A DNA stretch of 10,909 nt from an uncultured Oscillospiraceae bacterium (GCA_905193585.1 CAJJPG010000061.1:1-10909); one strand, 5' to 3'; numbered from the stretch's first letter, positions 1-7,432 are shown. The notes: a model not told the origin generated them from the sequence alone. Numbers and translations: made by a program.

Positions 1-615
1 TTCTTTGAGGCGGCAAAGGGAATAAGCGAAATAAACGGTCAGTACATAGCAACAGTTGCGGTTGCATATATTCCGGTTGCGTTCGTTGTGTTTGCGGAGC
101 ACATTGCAGACCACAAAAACCTTTCCTCGGTAATTGAAAAGGATCTTCTTGAAGACCCGGGACTTCACAGAACCCTGCTTGGCGACGGCGTAGGTTCTGT
201 TGCCGGCGCTGTCTTCGGCGGCTGCCCGAACACCACCTACGGCGAATCGGTAGGCTGCGTTGCTATAACCGGCAATGCTTCTGTTGTAACCATATTTGCA
301 ACGGCAATACTTTCAATTATAATTTCCTTCTTCGGTCCGTTTGTAACCTTCCTTTCCACAATTCCCAACTGCGTAATGGGCGGCGTGTGCATAACCCTTT
401 ACGGATTTATAGCTGTATCGGGACTTAAAATGATACAGGAGGTTGACCTGAACGATAACAGAAACCTCTTCGTAGTAGCTGTAATCCTTATCTGCGGCAT
501 AGGCGGTCTTACCGTATCATTCGGTAAAATCACAATCACCTCTATCGCATGCGCGCTTATACTCGGCATAATCACAAACATTATTCTCGGCAACAAAAAG
601 AACAAAGCTGAATAA
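1..615 (+). CDS. uraA: Uracil/xanthine permease (UraA family), 5'-truncated by the window edge
   Basis: This is the C-terminal 204 residues of a nucleobase:cation symporter-2 family permease; the reading frame is open from base 1, so the true start lies upstream. The family imports uracil (or related bases) across the cytoplasmic membrane, usually by proton symport. The fragment shows AEHI at residues 32-35 and NTTYGE at residues 77-82. In E. coli UraA the glutamates of these two motifs contact uracil, and both are present here (E33, E82). Around them lie several hydrophobic membrane segments (about residues 14-31, 95-112, 118-140, 155-172 and 178-196). Family members have about 400-430 residues, so roughly half is visible. 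The residue before NTTYGE is preceded by Cys where Pro is common, and Ser replaces the usual Asn after it; both are minor. The frame ends at TAA 613-615, followed by a strong terminator. Uracil is the likeliest substrate, but xanthine cannot be excluded. Confidence 0.93.
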   Translation, partial: FFEAAKGISEINGQYIATVAVAYIPVAFVVFAEHIADHKNLSSVIEKDLLEDPGLHRTLLGDGVGSVAGAVFGGCPNTTYGESVGCVAITGNASVVTIFATAILSIIISFFGPFVTFLSTIPNCVMGGVCITLYGFIAVSGLKMIQEVDLNDNRNLFVVAVILICGIGGLTVSFGKITITSIACALILGIITNIILGNKKNKAE

Positions 616-636
616 ACGGATAAATTTATAAACCCA

Positions 637-680
637 GCCCGACATTTCTTAAACAGAAATGTCGGGCGCAATGTTTTTTT
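637..680 (+). terminator. Rho-independent terminator of the permease gene
   Basis: A perfect 13-bp inverted repeat (637-649 with 655-667, beginning GCCCGACATTTCT) closes a 5-nt loop (TAAAC). After a short GCAATG spacer come seven T residues at 674-680. It starts 22 bases after the permease stop codon and points in the same direction. Confidence 0.9.
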
Positions 681-763
681 ATATATCTGATGTCAGACAG
701 CAGACCGACACCCATAAGCTGTTTTTTGCTCGCACAGATTTTAGACTTTCATCGGTTTAGTTT

Positions 764-872
764 ACAACCCCTCAGTTTCGCTTACGCTCAACGGCGTCTC
801 GGCTGCCGCCTCGGTCGGTGCTTCTGCTCCGCAGAGGTGTCCACCGGACACCCGCACCCTTACACAGGGGAG
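764..872. repeat. GC-rich palindromic intergenic element (REP-like)
   Basis: The segment stands out from the AT-rich flanks by base composition and by nested dyads. GGTGTCC (836-842) pairs with GGACACC (846-852) around the loop ACC. TTCTGC (822-827) pairs with GCAGAG (831-836), including one G-T wobble, around TCC. CCCT (857-860) pairs with AGGG (866-869). The outer CCCCT (768-772) can pair with AGGGG (866-870), so the unit could fold as one branched structure. It resembles intergenic elements I recall as multicopy in gut Clostridia, but only one copy is visible here and multicopy status is inference. It may also act as a 3' structure or terminator for transcripts from either side. Confidence 0.5.
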
Positions 873-944
873 CCTATTTGCAACTTTATTAGCGTTTTCC
901 TTTAAATTTAATCACGCAAGACTGAAAGGCTGAAACCGTCGGTT

Positions 945-2609
945 CTATTCGCCTTCCTTTTCGGGTAAAGTAATTGTTATTTCGGTGCCCTCGCCGGGTC
1001 TGCTTTCAGCCGAAATTTTACCGCCTAAGCTCAGCGCTATGTGCTTTACTATTGAAAGCCCAAGCCCCGTGCCGCCGCTTTGCTTTGAGCGGCTTTTATC
1101 CACACGGTAAAACCGCTCAAAAATACGGTCTATATGCTCGGGCGCTATGCCTATGCCCGTGTCGCTCACCCGAATAAATGCGCTGCCGCCCGCAGAACCT
1201 ACGGTCACTTTAACGCTGCCGTTTTCGCGGTTGTATTTTACCGCGTTATCGCAAAGGTTGTAAATCATTTCAAAAATAAGCGATTTCCCACCGCTTACAA
1301 GAGCGCTCTCGCCCTCTGCCGTTACGGTTATTCCCGCTTTCTTTGCTACGCCCGAAATGCTCTTTACCACGTCGTTTGCGACCTCAAGTATATCGGTTGT
1401 TTCCGCTTTTTCGGTATCCTCCGTGCCCTCGTCCAGCTCTGAGAGCCTTATAATATCATTCACAAGGGCAAGCAGGCGCGCAGCCTCGCGGTTAATATCC
1501 CCGCCGAAGCTCTTAACATCACCGGGCTTTACAATGCCGTTCATAAGCATATCGGATATTCCGCAAATTGAGGTAAGCGGGGTTTTAAGCTCGTGCGATA
1601 CGTTCGCCGTAAATTCGCGGCGCAGCTTTTCACGCTTTTCCTTTTCGGTTATATCAACCAGCAGTATAACCGCGCCGCAGGGCTCGCCGTTTTCATCGTA
1701 AACCGGGTTTGCGGTTATGTTGAAGTATTTTCCGTCCAGCGGCAAAACATCGTCACCCGAGCGCCTTTCCTTAATATCGTCAAATATTTTTCTGAAAACT
1801 TCGCTGCGGTTGAGTGTTAAAATATTGCTGCCGTTTATATCGCCCTGCGTTCCGAAGAATTTTTCAGTGCCCTTGTTGTGGGTCAAAATATTACCGTTAA
1901 TATCGGTAAGCACCAGCCCCTCGCTCATATTCTCGGCAATCGCCTCAAATTCGCGGCGGCTGCGCATGAGCTTTGCTATTTGGCGGTCAATTTTGCGGTT
2001 TTGCGCGTTTATTTTTGAAATAAGCGGCGAAAGCTCGCTGTATGCCGTATCAGCCACGGGTCTGTCAAGGTCTATTTCGTTTATCGGCTTTACTATTTTT
2101 TTAGCTATAACCGACGCTAAAATATTGGCAAGCACAAACACCATAATCGCAATGGCGCAAATAGGCGGCAAAAGCTCCAGCACCACCGCCCAAACGGTAA
2201 GCGAAGCGCCCGCAACGCGCAAAATATTGCCGTTTTTAAGCTTTTTTGCGTAATAGCAGGTCTTTTGCCCCAAGGTCTCCGAGCGCCGCGTATCATACCC
2301 CTCGCCGTCGGCTTTCGCCTCTTTTACCTCACGGCGGTTCGAGTGGTTTTCCATAGCTTCGGGGTTGCTCTTATTATCGTAAAGCACCTTGCCCGAGTGG
2401 TCTATAAGGGTTATTCGGTCGCTTATATCCGAATATTCGGAAAGGCTGTTTTCCTCTGCCGCAACGCTTATTATTTCCGCCTTGCTGCGCAGCTCCTTGT
2501 AGGATTTTTCATCATATATCTGATACTGCACTCCCACCGTGAAAATAAGGCAGGCAAGCATTGTTATAACGGTTGAAATAAGTATTCCTCTGTAAATTTT
2601 TCCGGTCAT
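945..2609 (-). CDS. phoR: PhoR-type phosphate sensor histidine kinase
   Basis: A 554-residue membrane histidine kinase, expected to phosphorylate the response regulator encoded just upstream when phosphate is scarce. Order of parts: transmembrane segment about 7-29; an extracytoplasmic region of about 115 residues; second transmembrane segment about 147-169; a weak HAMP-like linker; a PAS domain about 219-320; a HisKA domain with SHELKTPL (phospho-acceptor His339); then a HATPase_c domain with N-box (NLCDNAVKYN, 451-460), G1 box DTGIGI (483-488), F-box FERFYRVD (497-504) and G2 box GGTGLGLSIVKH (512-523). All catalytic boxes are intact. The ATG at 2609 follows an AAAGGGG ribosome binding site and lies 16 bases after the regulator's stop. 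Length and HAMP-PAS-HisKA-HATPase order match PhoR of Gram-positive bacteria. Its position as last gene of the pst-phoU operon supports the phosphate assignment over other PAS kinases such as WalK or ResE. Confidence 0.92.
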   Translation of the reverse strand: MTGKIYRGILISTVITMLACLIFTVGVQYQIYDEKSYKELRSKAEIISVAAEENSLSEYSDISDRITLIDHSGKVLYDNKSNPEAMENHSNRREVKEAKADGEGYDTRRSETLGQKTCYYAKKLKNGNILRVAGASLTVWAVVLELLPPICAIAIMVFVLANILASVIAKKIVKPINEIDLDRPVADTAYSELSPLISKINAQNRKIDRQIAKLMRSRREFEAIAENMSEGLVLTDINGNILTHNKGTEKFFGTQGDINGSNILTLNRSEVFRKIFDDIKERRSGDDVLPLDGKYFNITANPVYDENGEPCGAVILLVDITEKEKREKLRREFTANVSHELKTPLTSICGISDMLMNGIVKPGDVKSFGGDINREAARLLALVNDIIRLSELDEGTEDTEKAETTDILEVANDVVKSISGVAKKAGITVTAEGESALVSGGKSLIFEMIYNLCDNAVKYNRENGSVKVTVGSAGGSAFIRVSDTGIGIAPEHIDRIFERFYRVDKSRSKQSGGTGLGLSIVKHIALSLGGKISAESRPGEGTEITITLPEKEGE

Positions 2610-2625
2610 AAAAATACCCCTTTTG

Positions 2626-3285
2626 TCAAACTATTTTATAGCCGACTCCGCGTACTGTTCCTATAATATCTCCGCTTTCCCCGAGCTTTGAGCGCAGGCT
2701 TCTTATGTGCACGTCCACCGTGCGGTTTTCGCCGTCGTAATCGTAGCCCCATATATCGTTCAAAAGCTGATCTCTCGTAAACACCGCGCCGCGGTTTTTA
2801 AGCAGCAGGCACAAAAGCTCAAATTCCTTTAAGGTAAGCTCGGTTTCCTTGCCGTCCACCGTTACAATATGCTTTGTCTTGTTTACATAAAGCTTGCCTA
2901 CGGTGTATTCAACGTCTGCCGCCGCGGTTCTGCGCAGCAGCGCTTTTATGCGGGATATAAGCTCCATTGTGCCGAAAGGCTTGGCTATATAGTCGTCAGC
3001 GCCGCTGTCAAGCCCCACTACTTTATCGTACTCGGTGGATTTTGCGGTTAACATAATAACTGGCAGCTGCTTTGTATCGGGGCGGGAACGCAGCCACTTT
3101 AAAACGGAAATTCCGTCCTCCTCGGGCAGCATTATATCAAGCAGGGCAATATCGGGCTTTTTATGCGCAACCGCCTCTTTAAAAAGCGACGGCAGCGGAA
3201 AGCCTTCCGCCTCCATTCCGGTTTGCCTTAACGCGTAAATTACAAACCGACGTATGCTCTCGTCGTCTTCAAGCAGATATACCAT
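2626..3285 (-). CDS. phoP: PhoP/PhoB-type response regulator (OmpR family)
   Basis: A 219-residue two-domain regulator. The receiver domain (1-118) has the acidic pocket E6-D7-D8, phosphorylation site Asp50 in LLDIMLP, the conserved Thr80 (MLTAK) and Lys102 (AKPF). The C-terminal winged-helix domain (about 127-219) has the typical OmpR/PhoB signature, with LTLKEFELL, the recognition-helix region NRTVDVHIRSLRSKL and a final RGVGYK. It should bind Pho boxes as a dimer once phosphorylated by the kinase encoded 16 bases downstream. The ATG at 3285 is preceded by a modest purine-rich ribosome binding site (GGGACGTGGG), 22 bases after phoU. A probable target is the half-site array in front of pstS, which would give positive autoregulation. 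The family is certain; the phosphate role is inferred from operon context. Confidence 0.92.
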   Translation of the reverse strand: MVYLLEDDESIRRFVIYALRQTGMEAEGFPLPSLFKEAVAHKKPDIALLDIMLPEEDGISVLKWLRSRPDTKQLPVIMLTAKSTEYDKVVGLDSGADDYIAKPFGTMELISRIKALLRRTAAADVEYTVGKLYVNKTKHIVTVDGKETELTLKEFELLCLLLKNRGAVFTRDQLLNDIWGYDYDGENRTVDVHIRSLRSKLGESGDIIGTVRGVGYKIV

Positions 3286-3307
3286 TTTCCCACGTCCCTT
3301 TTTTATT

Positions 3308-3946
3308 TTATCTGTGCGTGCCGGTAATTGAGTATTCCACCCACTCGGCTATATTCACCGCGTGGTCGCCTATGCGCTCAAGATATTTCGCAATCATTAA
3401 AAGGTCAATGCAAAACTCGCCGTTGGCTTTATCCTCGGTTATAAGCTGCACAAGCTCATCCTTAACACAGTTGAAAAGGTTATCCACATTATCGTCATAC
3501 GCCATAACCGCGCGCGCCAATTTCACATCCTTTTTTACAAAGGAGTCAACGCTGTCAGTCACCATTTTGGTGGCGGCGTCAGCCATATCCTTAATGTGAA
3601 TTTTGCTTTTAACATTACTGTTTTTAATGAATTTCGCAATTTCGGCAATATCATATGCCTGGTCGCCTATGCGCTCCATATCCGAAATCATTTTAAGCGC
3701 GGAGGATATAACCCTTAAATCGCGCGCCACGGGCTGCTGCTCAAGCAATAGCTTCATACAAATAGACTCAATATCCCGCTCCTTGCGGTTAATTTCGTCC
3801 TCGGTTTCAACCGCTTTTCGGCAGAGCGCGTCGTCGTCATCTAAAAAGCCCTTTACCGAGGCGCTTATGGCGTCCTCGCAGAGCGCGCCCATTGTTATAA
3901 GCTCTAAATTCAGCTTTTCAAGCTGACTGTCAAATTTATTTCTCAT
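3308..3946 (-). CDS. phoU: Phosphate signalling protein PhoU
   Basis: A 212-residue all-helical protein made of two tandem PhoU repeats. Each repeat carries the metal-binding signature: ERIGDQA at 91-97 followed by DIAE, and ERIGDHA at 190-196 followed by NIAEW. PhoU acts at the cytoplasmic face, linking the PstSCAB transporter to the PhoR kinase so that kinase activity is repressed when phosphate is plentiful. Length is typical for the family. I place the start at ATG 3946, two bases after the pstB TGA stop, with GGAAGG just upstream. An in-frame TTG two codons earlier (3952) would overlap pstB and is less likely. The position between pstB and the regulator genes is the classical one. Confidence 0.94.
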   Translation of the reverse strand: MRNKFDSQLEKLNLELITMGALCEDAISASVKGFLDDDDALCRKAVETEDEINRKERDIESICMKLLLEQQPVARDLRVISSALKMISDMERIGDQAYDIAEIAKFIKNSNVKSKIHIKDMADAATKMVTDSVDSFVKKDVKLARAVMAYDDNVDNLFNCVKDELVQLITEDKANGEFCIDLLMIAKYLERIGDHAVNIAEWVEYSITGTHR

Positions 3947-3948
3947 AA

Positions 3949-4698
3949 TCAACCGAACCTTCCCGTAATATAATCCTCAGTGCGTTTATCCTGCGGGGTT
4001 GAGAACATTTTCTCGGTCTCGGAGTATTCTACCACCTCGCCCAAAAGGAAAAACGCCGTGTAATCGGAAATTCTTACCGCCTGCTGCATATTGTGCGTAA
4101 CCATTATTATGGTGTATTTCTTTTTAAGCTCAAGCGCAAGGTCTTCTATTTTTGAGGTAGAGATAGGGTCGAGTGCACTTGTAGGCTCATCCATTAAAAG
4201 CACCTCGGGCTTTACAGCTAATGCGCGCGCAATGCAAAGGCGCTGCTGCTGCCCGCCCGACATTGCAAGAGCACTCTTTTTAAGCACGTCCTTGGTTTCG
4301 TCCCATATAGCGGCATCGCGCAGCGATTCCTCAACAATTTCATCAAGCTTTGCCTTTGAGCGTATGCCGTGGGTGCGGGGACCGAAGGCTATGTTATCAT
4401 ATATCGACATAGGAAACGGGTTAGGCTTTTGGAAAACCATACCAACGCGCCGGCGCAGCAGATTCACGTCCATATTGCCGTAAATATTCTCGCCGTCCAG
4501 CAGCACCTCGCCCGTAATGCGGCAGCCCTCAACCAAATCGTTCATACGGTTAAGGGATTTAAGCAGGGTTGATTTACCGCAGCCCGAGGGCCCTATAAAG
4601 GCGGTTATGCTGTTTTCCTGCATACCGAGATTTATATTTTTAAGCGCCTTAAAGTCATTATACCATAAATCAAGATTTTTTACAGTAAATTTTTCCAT
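3949..4698 (-). CDS. pstB: Phosphate ABC transporter ATP-binding protein PstB
   Basis: A 249-residue ABC ATPase that powers phosphate import through PstCA. It shows Walker A GPSGCGKST (36-44), Q-loop Gln90 within the PstB-typical FQKPNPFPMSIYDN, signature MSGGQQQR (146-153), Walker B VLLMDEP (166-172), the D-loop SALDP and H-loop His202 (VTHNMQQA). The KPNPFP stretch and the LNRMND segment after Walker A separate PstB from other ABC importer ATPases. The ATG at 4698 begins 5 bases after the pstA stop, with an AAAGGGGA ribosome binding site inside the pstA end. It is full length with no missing motif. Confidence 0.97.
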   Translation of the reverse strand: MEKFTVKNLDLWYNDFKALKNINLGMQENSITAFIGPSGCGKSTLLKSLNRMNDLVEGCRITGEVLLDGENIYGNMDVNLLRRRVGMVFQKPNPFPMSIYDNIAFGPRTHGIRSKAKLDEIVEESLRDAAIWDETKDVLKKSALAMSGGQQQRLCIARALAVKPEVLLMDEPTSALDPISTSKIEDLALELKKKYTIIMVTHNMQQAVRISDYTAFFLLGEVVEYSETEKMFSTPQDKRTEDYITGRFG

Positions 4699-4703
4699 AG
4701 TTT

Positions 4704-5576
4704 TTATTTCCCCTTTGCCGTAATTCTTTTAGCTATAAGACCCGACAGCATATTTATTATAAGCACCAGTATCAGCAGCACCACCGCCGTGGCGTAAGCC
4801 TCATTCATATATAGCCCCTCGCTTAAAAGTGCGTACATATGAACAGAAAGTGTTCTGCCCGAGTGCATTAAGTCCTTCGGTATTCCCGCAACCGTGCCCG
4901 AGGTGTATATAAGCGCCGCCGTTTCGCCCATAATTCTGCCGACCGACAGTATAACGCCCGAGAGTATTCCCGGTACGGCGGAGGGCAGCACCACCTTGAA
5001 GACCGTGCGCAATCTGCCCGCACCCAGCCCGAAGCTGCCCTCTCTGTATGCGTCGGACACGCCTAGCAAGGCTTCCTCGGTAGTGCGCATCATAGTGGGC
5101 AGTATCATAATAGCCAGCGTCAGCGCGCCCGAAAGCATTGATTGATGAAAATGGCAGGCGATAACGAATATTAAATACCCGAAAAGTCCGTAAACGATTG
5201 ACGGTATTCCCGCAAGGGTTTCGGTTGTGACCCTTACCACCTTTACAAGCGTGTTGCCGCGCTTGGCGTACTCGGTTAAATAAACCGCCGAAAAAATGCC
5301 TATAGGCGCTGCAAGTAAAAGAGATAAAACCGTCATTATAACCGTGTTTATTATTGCGGGCATCATTGAAACGTTTTCGCTGTTGTACTTCCACGCAAAA
5401 AGCGAGGGCTTAATGTTCGGTACGCCCTTAATAAGTATATACGCCACAAGAAAAACCACAACCGCCGCCGTAAGCAATGCCGCAAGCCAGGTTATAAGCA
5501 GCATAATAAGCGAGCCGGGGTGATTTTTGTAATTTAAGAATTTTTGCTTTAAGGAGATTTTATTTACAGCTTCCAT
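4704..5576 (-). CDS. pstA: Phosphate ABC transporter permease PstA
   Basis: A 290-residue inner membrane permease with about six transmembrane segments (roughly 23-50, 74-102, 121-141, 148-166, 202-224 and 262-282). It contains TLAGIPSIVYGLFG (120-133), characteristic of PstA/PstC, and the cytoplasmic EAA-type loop (about 176-212, YREGSFGLGAGRLRTVFK then the VLP..VPGI..G pattern) that docks onto PstB. It pairs with PstC to form the phosphate channel. The ATG at 5576 directly abuts the pstC TAA stop (5577-5579), and an AAGGAG site sits 9 bases upstream inside pstC, so translational coupling is likely. The TLAGIPSIVYGLFG version and RTTEEALLGV fit PstA better than PstC. Confidence 0.96.
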   Translation of the reverse strand: MEAVNKISLKQKFLNYKNHPGSLIMLLITWLAALLTAAVVVFLVAYILIKGVPNIKPSLFAWKYNSENVSMMPAIINTVIMTVLSLLLAAPIGIFSAVYLTEYAKRGNTLVKVVRVTTETLAGIPSIVYGLFGYLIFVIACHFHQSMLSGALTLAIMILPTMMRTTEEALLGVSDAYREGSFGLGAGRLRTVFKVVLPSAVPGILSGVILSVGRIMGETAALIYTSGTVAGIPKDLMHSGRTLSVHMYALLSEGLYMNEAYATAVVLLILVLIINMLSGLIAKRITAKGK

Positions 5577-6437
5577 TTACTTTTTCTCCTTTTTAACAAG
5601 TGAAAACAAGAGGTTTATTATAAGGATAAACACAAACAGCACAACCGAGGTTGCTATAAGCGCCTCTCTGTGTAAATCGGCGGCGTAGCCCATTTCAAGC
5701 ACTATGTTTGAGGTTAAGGTGCGCACGCCGCTGAAAATGCTTGTGGGTATTATAGCCTGGTTGCCCGCGACCATATTAACCGCCATAGCCTCACCTATTG
5801 CCCTGCCTATTCCTAAAATAACGCCCGCCGTAATGCCCGATTTCGCTGCGGGCAGCACCGTTCTGTAAATGCTGCGCTCGTGCGTGGCGCCCAGTGCCAG
5901 AGCACCCTCGTAGTAGCTTTCGGGCACGGCGCGTATTGCCGCCTCGGAAACGCTTATAATGGTGGGCAAAATCATAATGCCTAACATTACAGAGGCGGTA
6001 AGCACGCTTTTACCCGAGCCGCCGAACAAATTCTGCATTGCGGGCACAATTACCACCAACCCGAAAAAACCGTACACAATAGAGGGTATTCCTGCAAGCA
6101 GGTCAACAGCGGGCTTGAATATTTTATAAAGCCCCTTAGGGCAAAAGCGCGCTAAAAACACCGCGCATAAAACGCCTATCGGTACGCCGATAATTATAGC
6201 GCCCGCCGTAACGTAAATGCTGCCTATTATCATCGGCAGTATGCCGTAAAGATCTTCAAGCGGTTTCCAACGCTTGCCGAGAAGAAAATCGGCAAAGCCT
6301 ATTTTGCCCATTGTGGGTATTCCGTTTGAAAAGAGAAACACGCATATTAAAATTACCGATATAATGGAAACGCAGGCGCAGAGCATAAACACAATGCGCA
6401 TTGCCGTTTCTTTTATTTTTGAAATTGTTGTGTTCAT
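5577..6437 (-). CDS. pstC: Phosphate ABC transporter permease PstC
   Basis: A 286-residue membrane permease with about six transmembrane segments (roughly 14-37, 68-95, 112-134, 146-166, 202-222 and 258-281). LLAGIPSIVYGFFG (113-126) and the EAA loop (YYEGALALGATHERSIYR, 176-192, then TVLPAAKSGITAG) identify the PstC/PstA family. The RWKPLEDLYGILPMI segment near residues 56-70 is typical of PstC. The start at ATG 6437 is set by a strong ACAGGAGT ribosome binding site 5 bases upstream. An upstream GTG (6518) would add 27 residues of unlikely sequence and overlap the end of pstS, so I reject it. The gene is separated from pstS by 62 bases that include a hairpin, and it abuts pstA directly. Confidence 0.95.
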   Translation of the reverse strand: MNTTISKIKETAMRIVFMLCACVSIISVILICVFLFSNGIPTMGKIGFADFLLGKRWKPLEDLYGILPMIIGSIYVTAGAIIIGVPIGVLCAVFLARFCPKGLYKIFKPAVDLLAGIPSIVYGFFGLVVIVPAMQNLFGGSGKSVLTASVMLGIMILPTIISVSEAAIRAVPESYYEGALALGATHERSIYRTVLPAAKSGITAGVILGIGRAIGEAMAVNMVAGNQAIIPTSIFSGVRTLTSNIVLEMGYAADLHREALIATSVVLFVFILIINLLFSLVKKEKK

Positions 6438-6442
6438 AAATA

Positions 6443-6447
6443 CTCCT
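6443..6447 (-). promoter_or_regulatory. Ribosome binding site that fixes the pstC start
   Basis: AGGAG on the minus strand, followed by a 5-base TATTT spacer and ATG at 6437. It excludes the longer GTG-initiated frame starting at 6518. Confidence 0.8.
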
Positions 6448-6459
6448 GTCATGCGGCAA

Positions 6460-6479
6460 AGCCCTCGTGATTGAGGGCT
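6460..6479 (-). promoter_or_regulatory. Hairpin between pstS and pstC (mRNA processing or attenuation)
   Basis: A perfect 7-bp stem, AGCCCTC paired with GAGGGCT around a 6-base loop (AATCAC on the minus strand), sits 20 bases after the pstS stop and 22 bases before the pstC start. There is no U-tract after it, so it is not a standard terminator. By analogy with other pst operons, such a structure may protect the 3' end of a short pstS transcript or partly attenuate read-through, giving more binding protein than transporter. That role is inference. Confidence 0.6.
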
Positions 6480-6499
6480 AGCCGGAAAGAGGTGATCCT

Positions 6500-7393
6500 T
6501 TATTTTATTTCGCTCCACTTTGTAAGCGAGCCGATGTAGATGTTTTTGATCTGCTCGCTTGTAATCGCGTCAAGGGCGTTATCCTTATTTACTATTACCG
6601 CAATGCCGTCAAGCGCAATCTTAATAGAGTTAAGTCCCGCTTCCTTTTCGCTGTCCTTTACATCACGCGACGCCATACCTATATCGTATATTCCGTCAAT
6701 CGCGCCTTTCATACCCGAGGAGGAGTCATTCTGCTGAACATCTACCGTAACATCGGGGTTTACCTTTACATATGCCTCTTTAAGCTTTTCCATTACAGGC
6801 GTTACCGAGGAAGAACCGCCTATGGTAATCTTGCCTTTTTGACCGGAGGCTTTGTAAGCGCCTGTGTTGCCCTCGCTTATATAGCCGTTCTTTTCAACTA
6901 CCGCCTGACCGTCTGCGCTGAGGATAAACTTGATAAAGTCGCTTGCTGCTCCCGTAGCGTCGCCCTTGGTGGCAATGTTGAACGGACGTGAAACCTTGTA
7001 TTCGCCGCTCTTTACGTTATCGGTGGTAGCCTCTGCGCCGTCAACCTTTAACGCCTTTACCTTGCTCTTATCAAGTGAGCCGAGCGAAATATAACCGATA
7101 GCCGCCTTATTACCCTGAACCGTTGTAATCATAACCGAGGTGGAGTTTGTGGTTTCTGCGGTATCAATTGTTTTATCAACCTTTTTGCCGTCGGCGTTCT
7201 TTTCCTCTATTCCCAAAAGCTCAATAAACGCGCCGCGCGTGCCCGAGCCTTCCTCGCGGGTCAGTACCGATATTGCGTCTGTTCCCGTGCCTGTTCCGCC
7301 GTTATTATTGTCTGTTCCGTTGTCTGCGCCGCAGCCTGCAAGTGCGAATACTGTCATAAGGGCTGCAAGACCTAAACTCAAAATTCTTTTCAT
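6500..7393 (-). CDS. pstS: Phosphate-binding lipoprotein PstS with circularly permuted domain order
   Basis: A 297-residue substrate-binding lipoprotein that delivers phosphate to PstCAB outside the membrane. Residues 1-21 are a lipoprotein signal peptide with lipobox LAGC (Cys21), then a flexible Gly/Asn/Asp/Thr-rich tether (22-39). The body is in permuted order. Residues 41-173 correspond to the usual C-terminal half: TREEGSGTRGAF (45-56, with the SGTR phosphate loop), AAIGYISLGSL, VKALKVDG, VSRPFNIATKG, then DGQAVVEKNGY, which normally ends the protein. After a short linker (174-187), residues 188-297 correspond to the usual N-terminal half: KITIGGSSSVTP, AIDGIYDIGMASRD, ALDGIAVIVNKDN, then TSEQIKNIYIGSLTKWSEIK, where it stops. 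Ordinary PstS continues from that last motif into the REEGSGTR motif, so the cut lies in the loop between them. Total length is normal and all expected phosphate-contact motifs are present once. ATG 7393 has AAAGGAGA 9 bases upstream. Confidence 0.95.
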   Translation of the reverse strand: MKRILSLGLAALMTVFALAGCGADNGTDNNNGGTGTGTDAISVLTREEGSGTRGAFIELLGIEEKNADGKKVDKTIDTAETTNSTSVMITTVQGNKAAIGYISLGSLDKSKVKALKVDGAEATTDNVKSGEYKVSRPFNIATKGDATGAASDFIKFILSADGQAVVEKNGYISEGNTGAYKASGQKGKITIGGSSSVTPVMEKLKEAYVKVNPDVTVDVQQNDSSSGMKGAIDGIYDIGMASRDVKDSEKEAGLNSIKIALDGIAVIVNKDNALDAITSEQIKNIYIGSLTKWSEIK

Positions 7394-7426
7394 TTCTTTT
7401 TATCTCCTTTTCATCTTTCTGCCCCT

Positions 7427-7432
7427 ATTATA
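7427..7432 (-). promoter_or_regulatory. -10 element of the pst operon promoter
   Basis: A perfect TATAAT on the minus strand. The -35 region about 17 bases upstream (TTACAG, 7455-7450) is poor, as expected for a promoter needing an activator. The first TTAACA half-site (7447-7442) lies 9 bases upstream of the -10. Transcription would start near 7420, giving a leader of about 27 bases. Confidence 0.7.

Larger units (their letters stand above)
616..944. other. 329-bp gene-free interval between two gene ends
   Basis: This stretch lies between the 3' end of the plus-strand permease and the 3' end of the minus-strand sensor kinase. It contains the permease terminator (637-680) and a GC-rich dyad element (about 764-872). 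The remainder (681-763 and 873-944) is AT-richer and shows no ribosome binding site plus open frame that I would call a gene. A 71-codon frame over 690-905 runs through the dyad element, has low-complexity Arg/Cys/Ser composition and is rejected as coding. I find no convincing U-tract terminator for the phosphate operon just downstream of base 945 on the minus strand. Confidence 0.7.

Noticed and set aside
690..905. 71-codon plus-strand open frame in the gene-free interval
   Set aside because: It is mostly a readthrough of the GC-rich palindromic element, has no ribosome binding site, low-complexity composition and no recognisable domain.
3947..3952. TTG start for phoU two codons upstream
   Set aside because: It overlaps the pstB stop codon, whereas ATG 3946 is only two bases after that stop and matches usual PhoU N-termini.
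4801..5394. 197-codon minus-strand frame within pstA
   Set aside because: It overlaps pstA in another frame, is rich in Arg/Gly/His as expected of a shifted frame and has no domain; pstA motifs are unambiguous.
6438..6518. Longer pstC starting at GTG 6518
   Set aside because: The 27 extra residues do not look like a PstC N-terminus, they overlap the pstS end and run through the hairpin, while ATG 6437 has a strong well-spaced AGGAG.
6500..7393. PstS order explained by a frameshift, tandem duplication or truncated fusion
   Set aside because: The frame is continuous, has one proper signal peptide, contains each family motif once and has normal total length, so circular permutation is the simplest reading.
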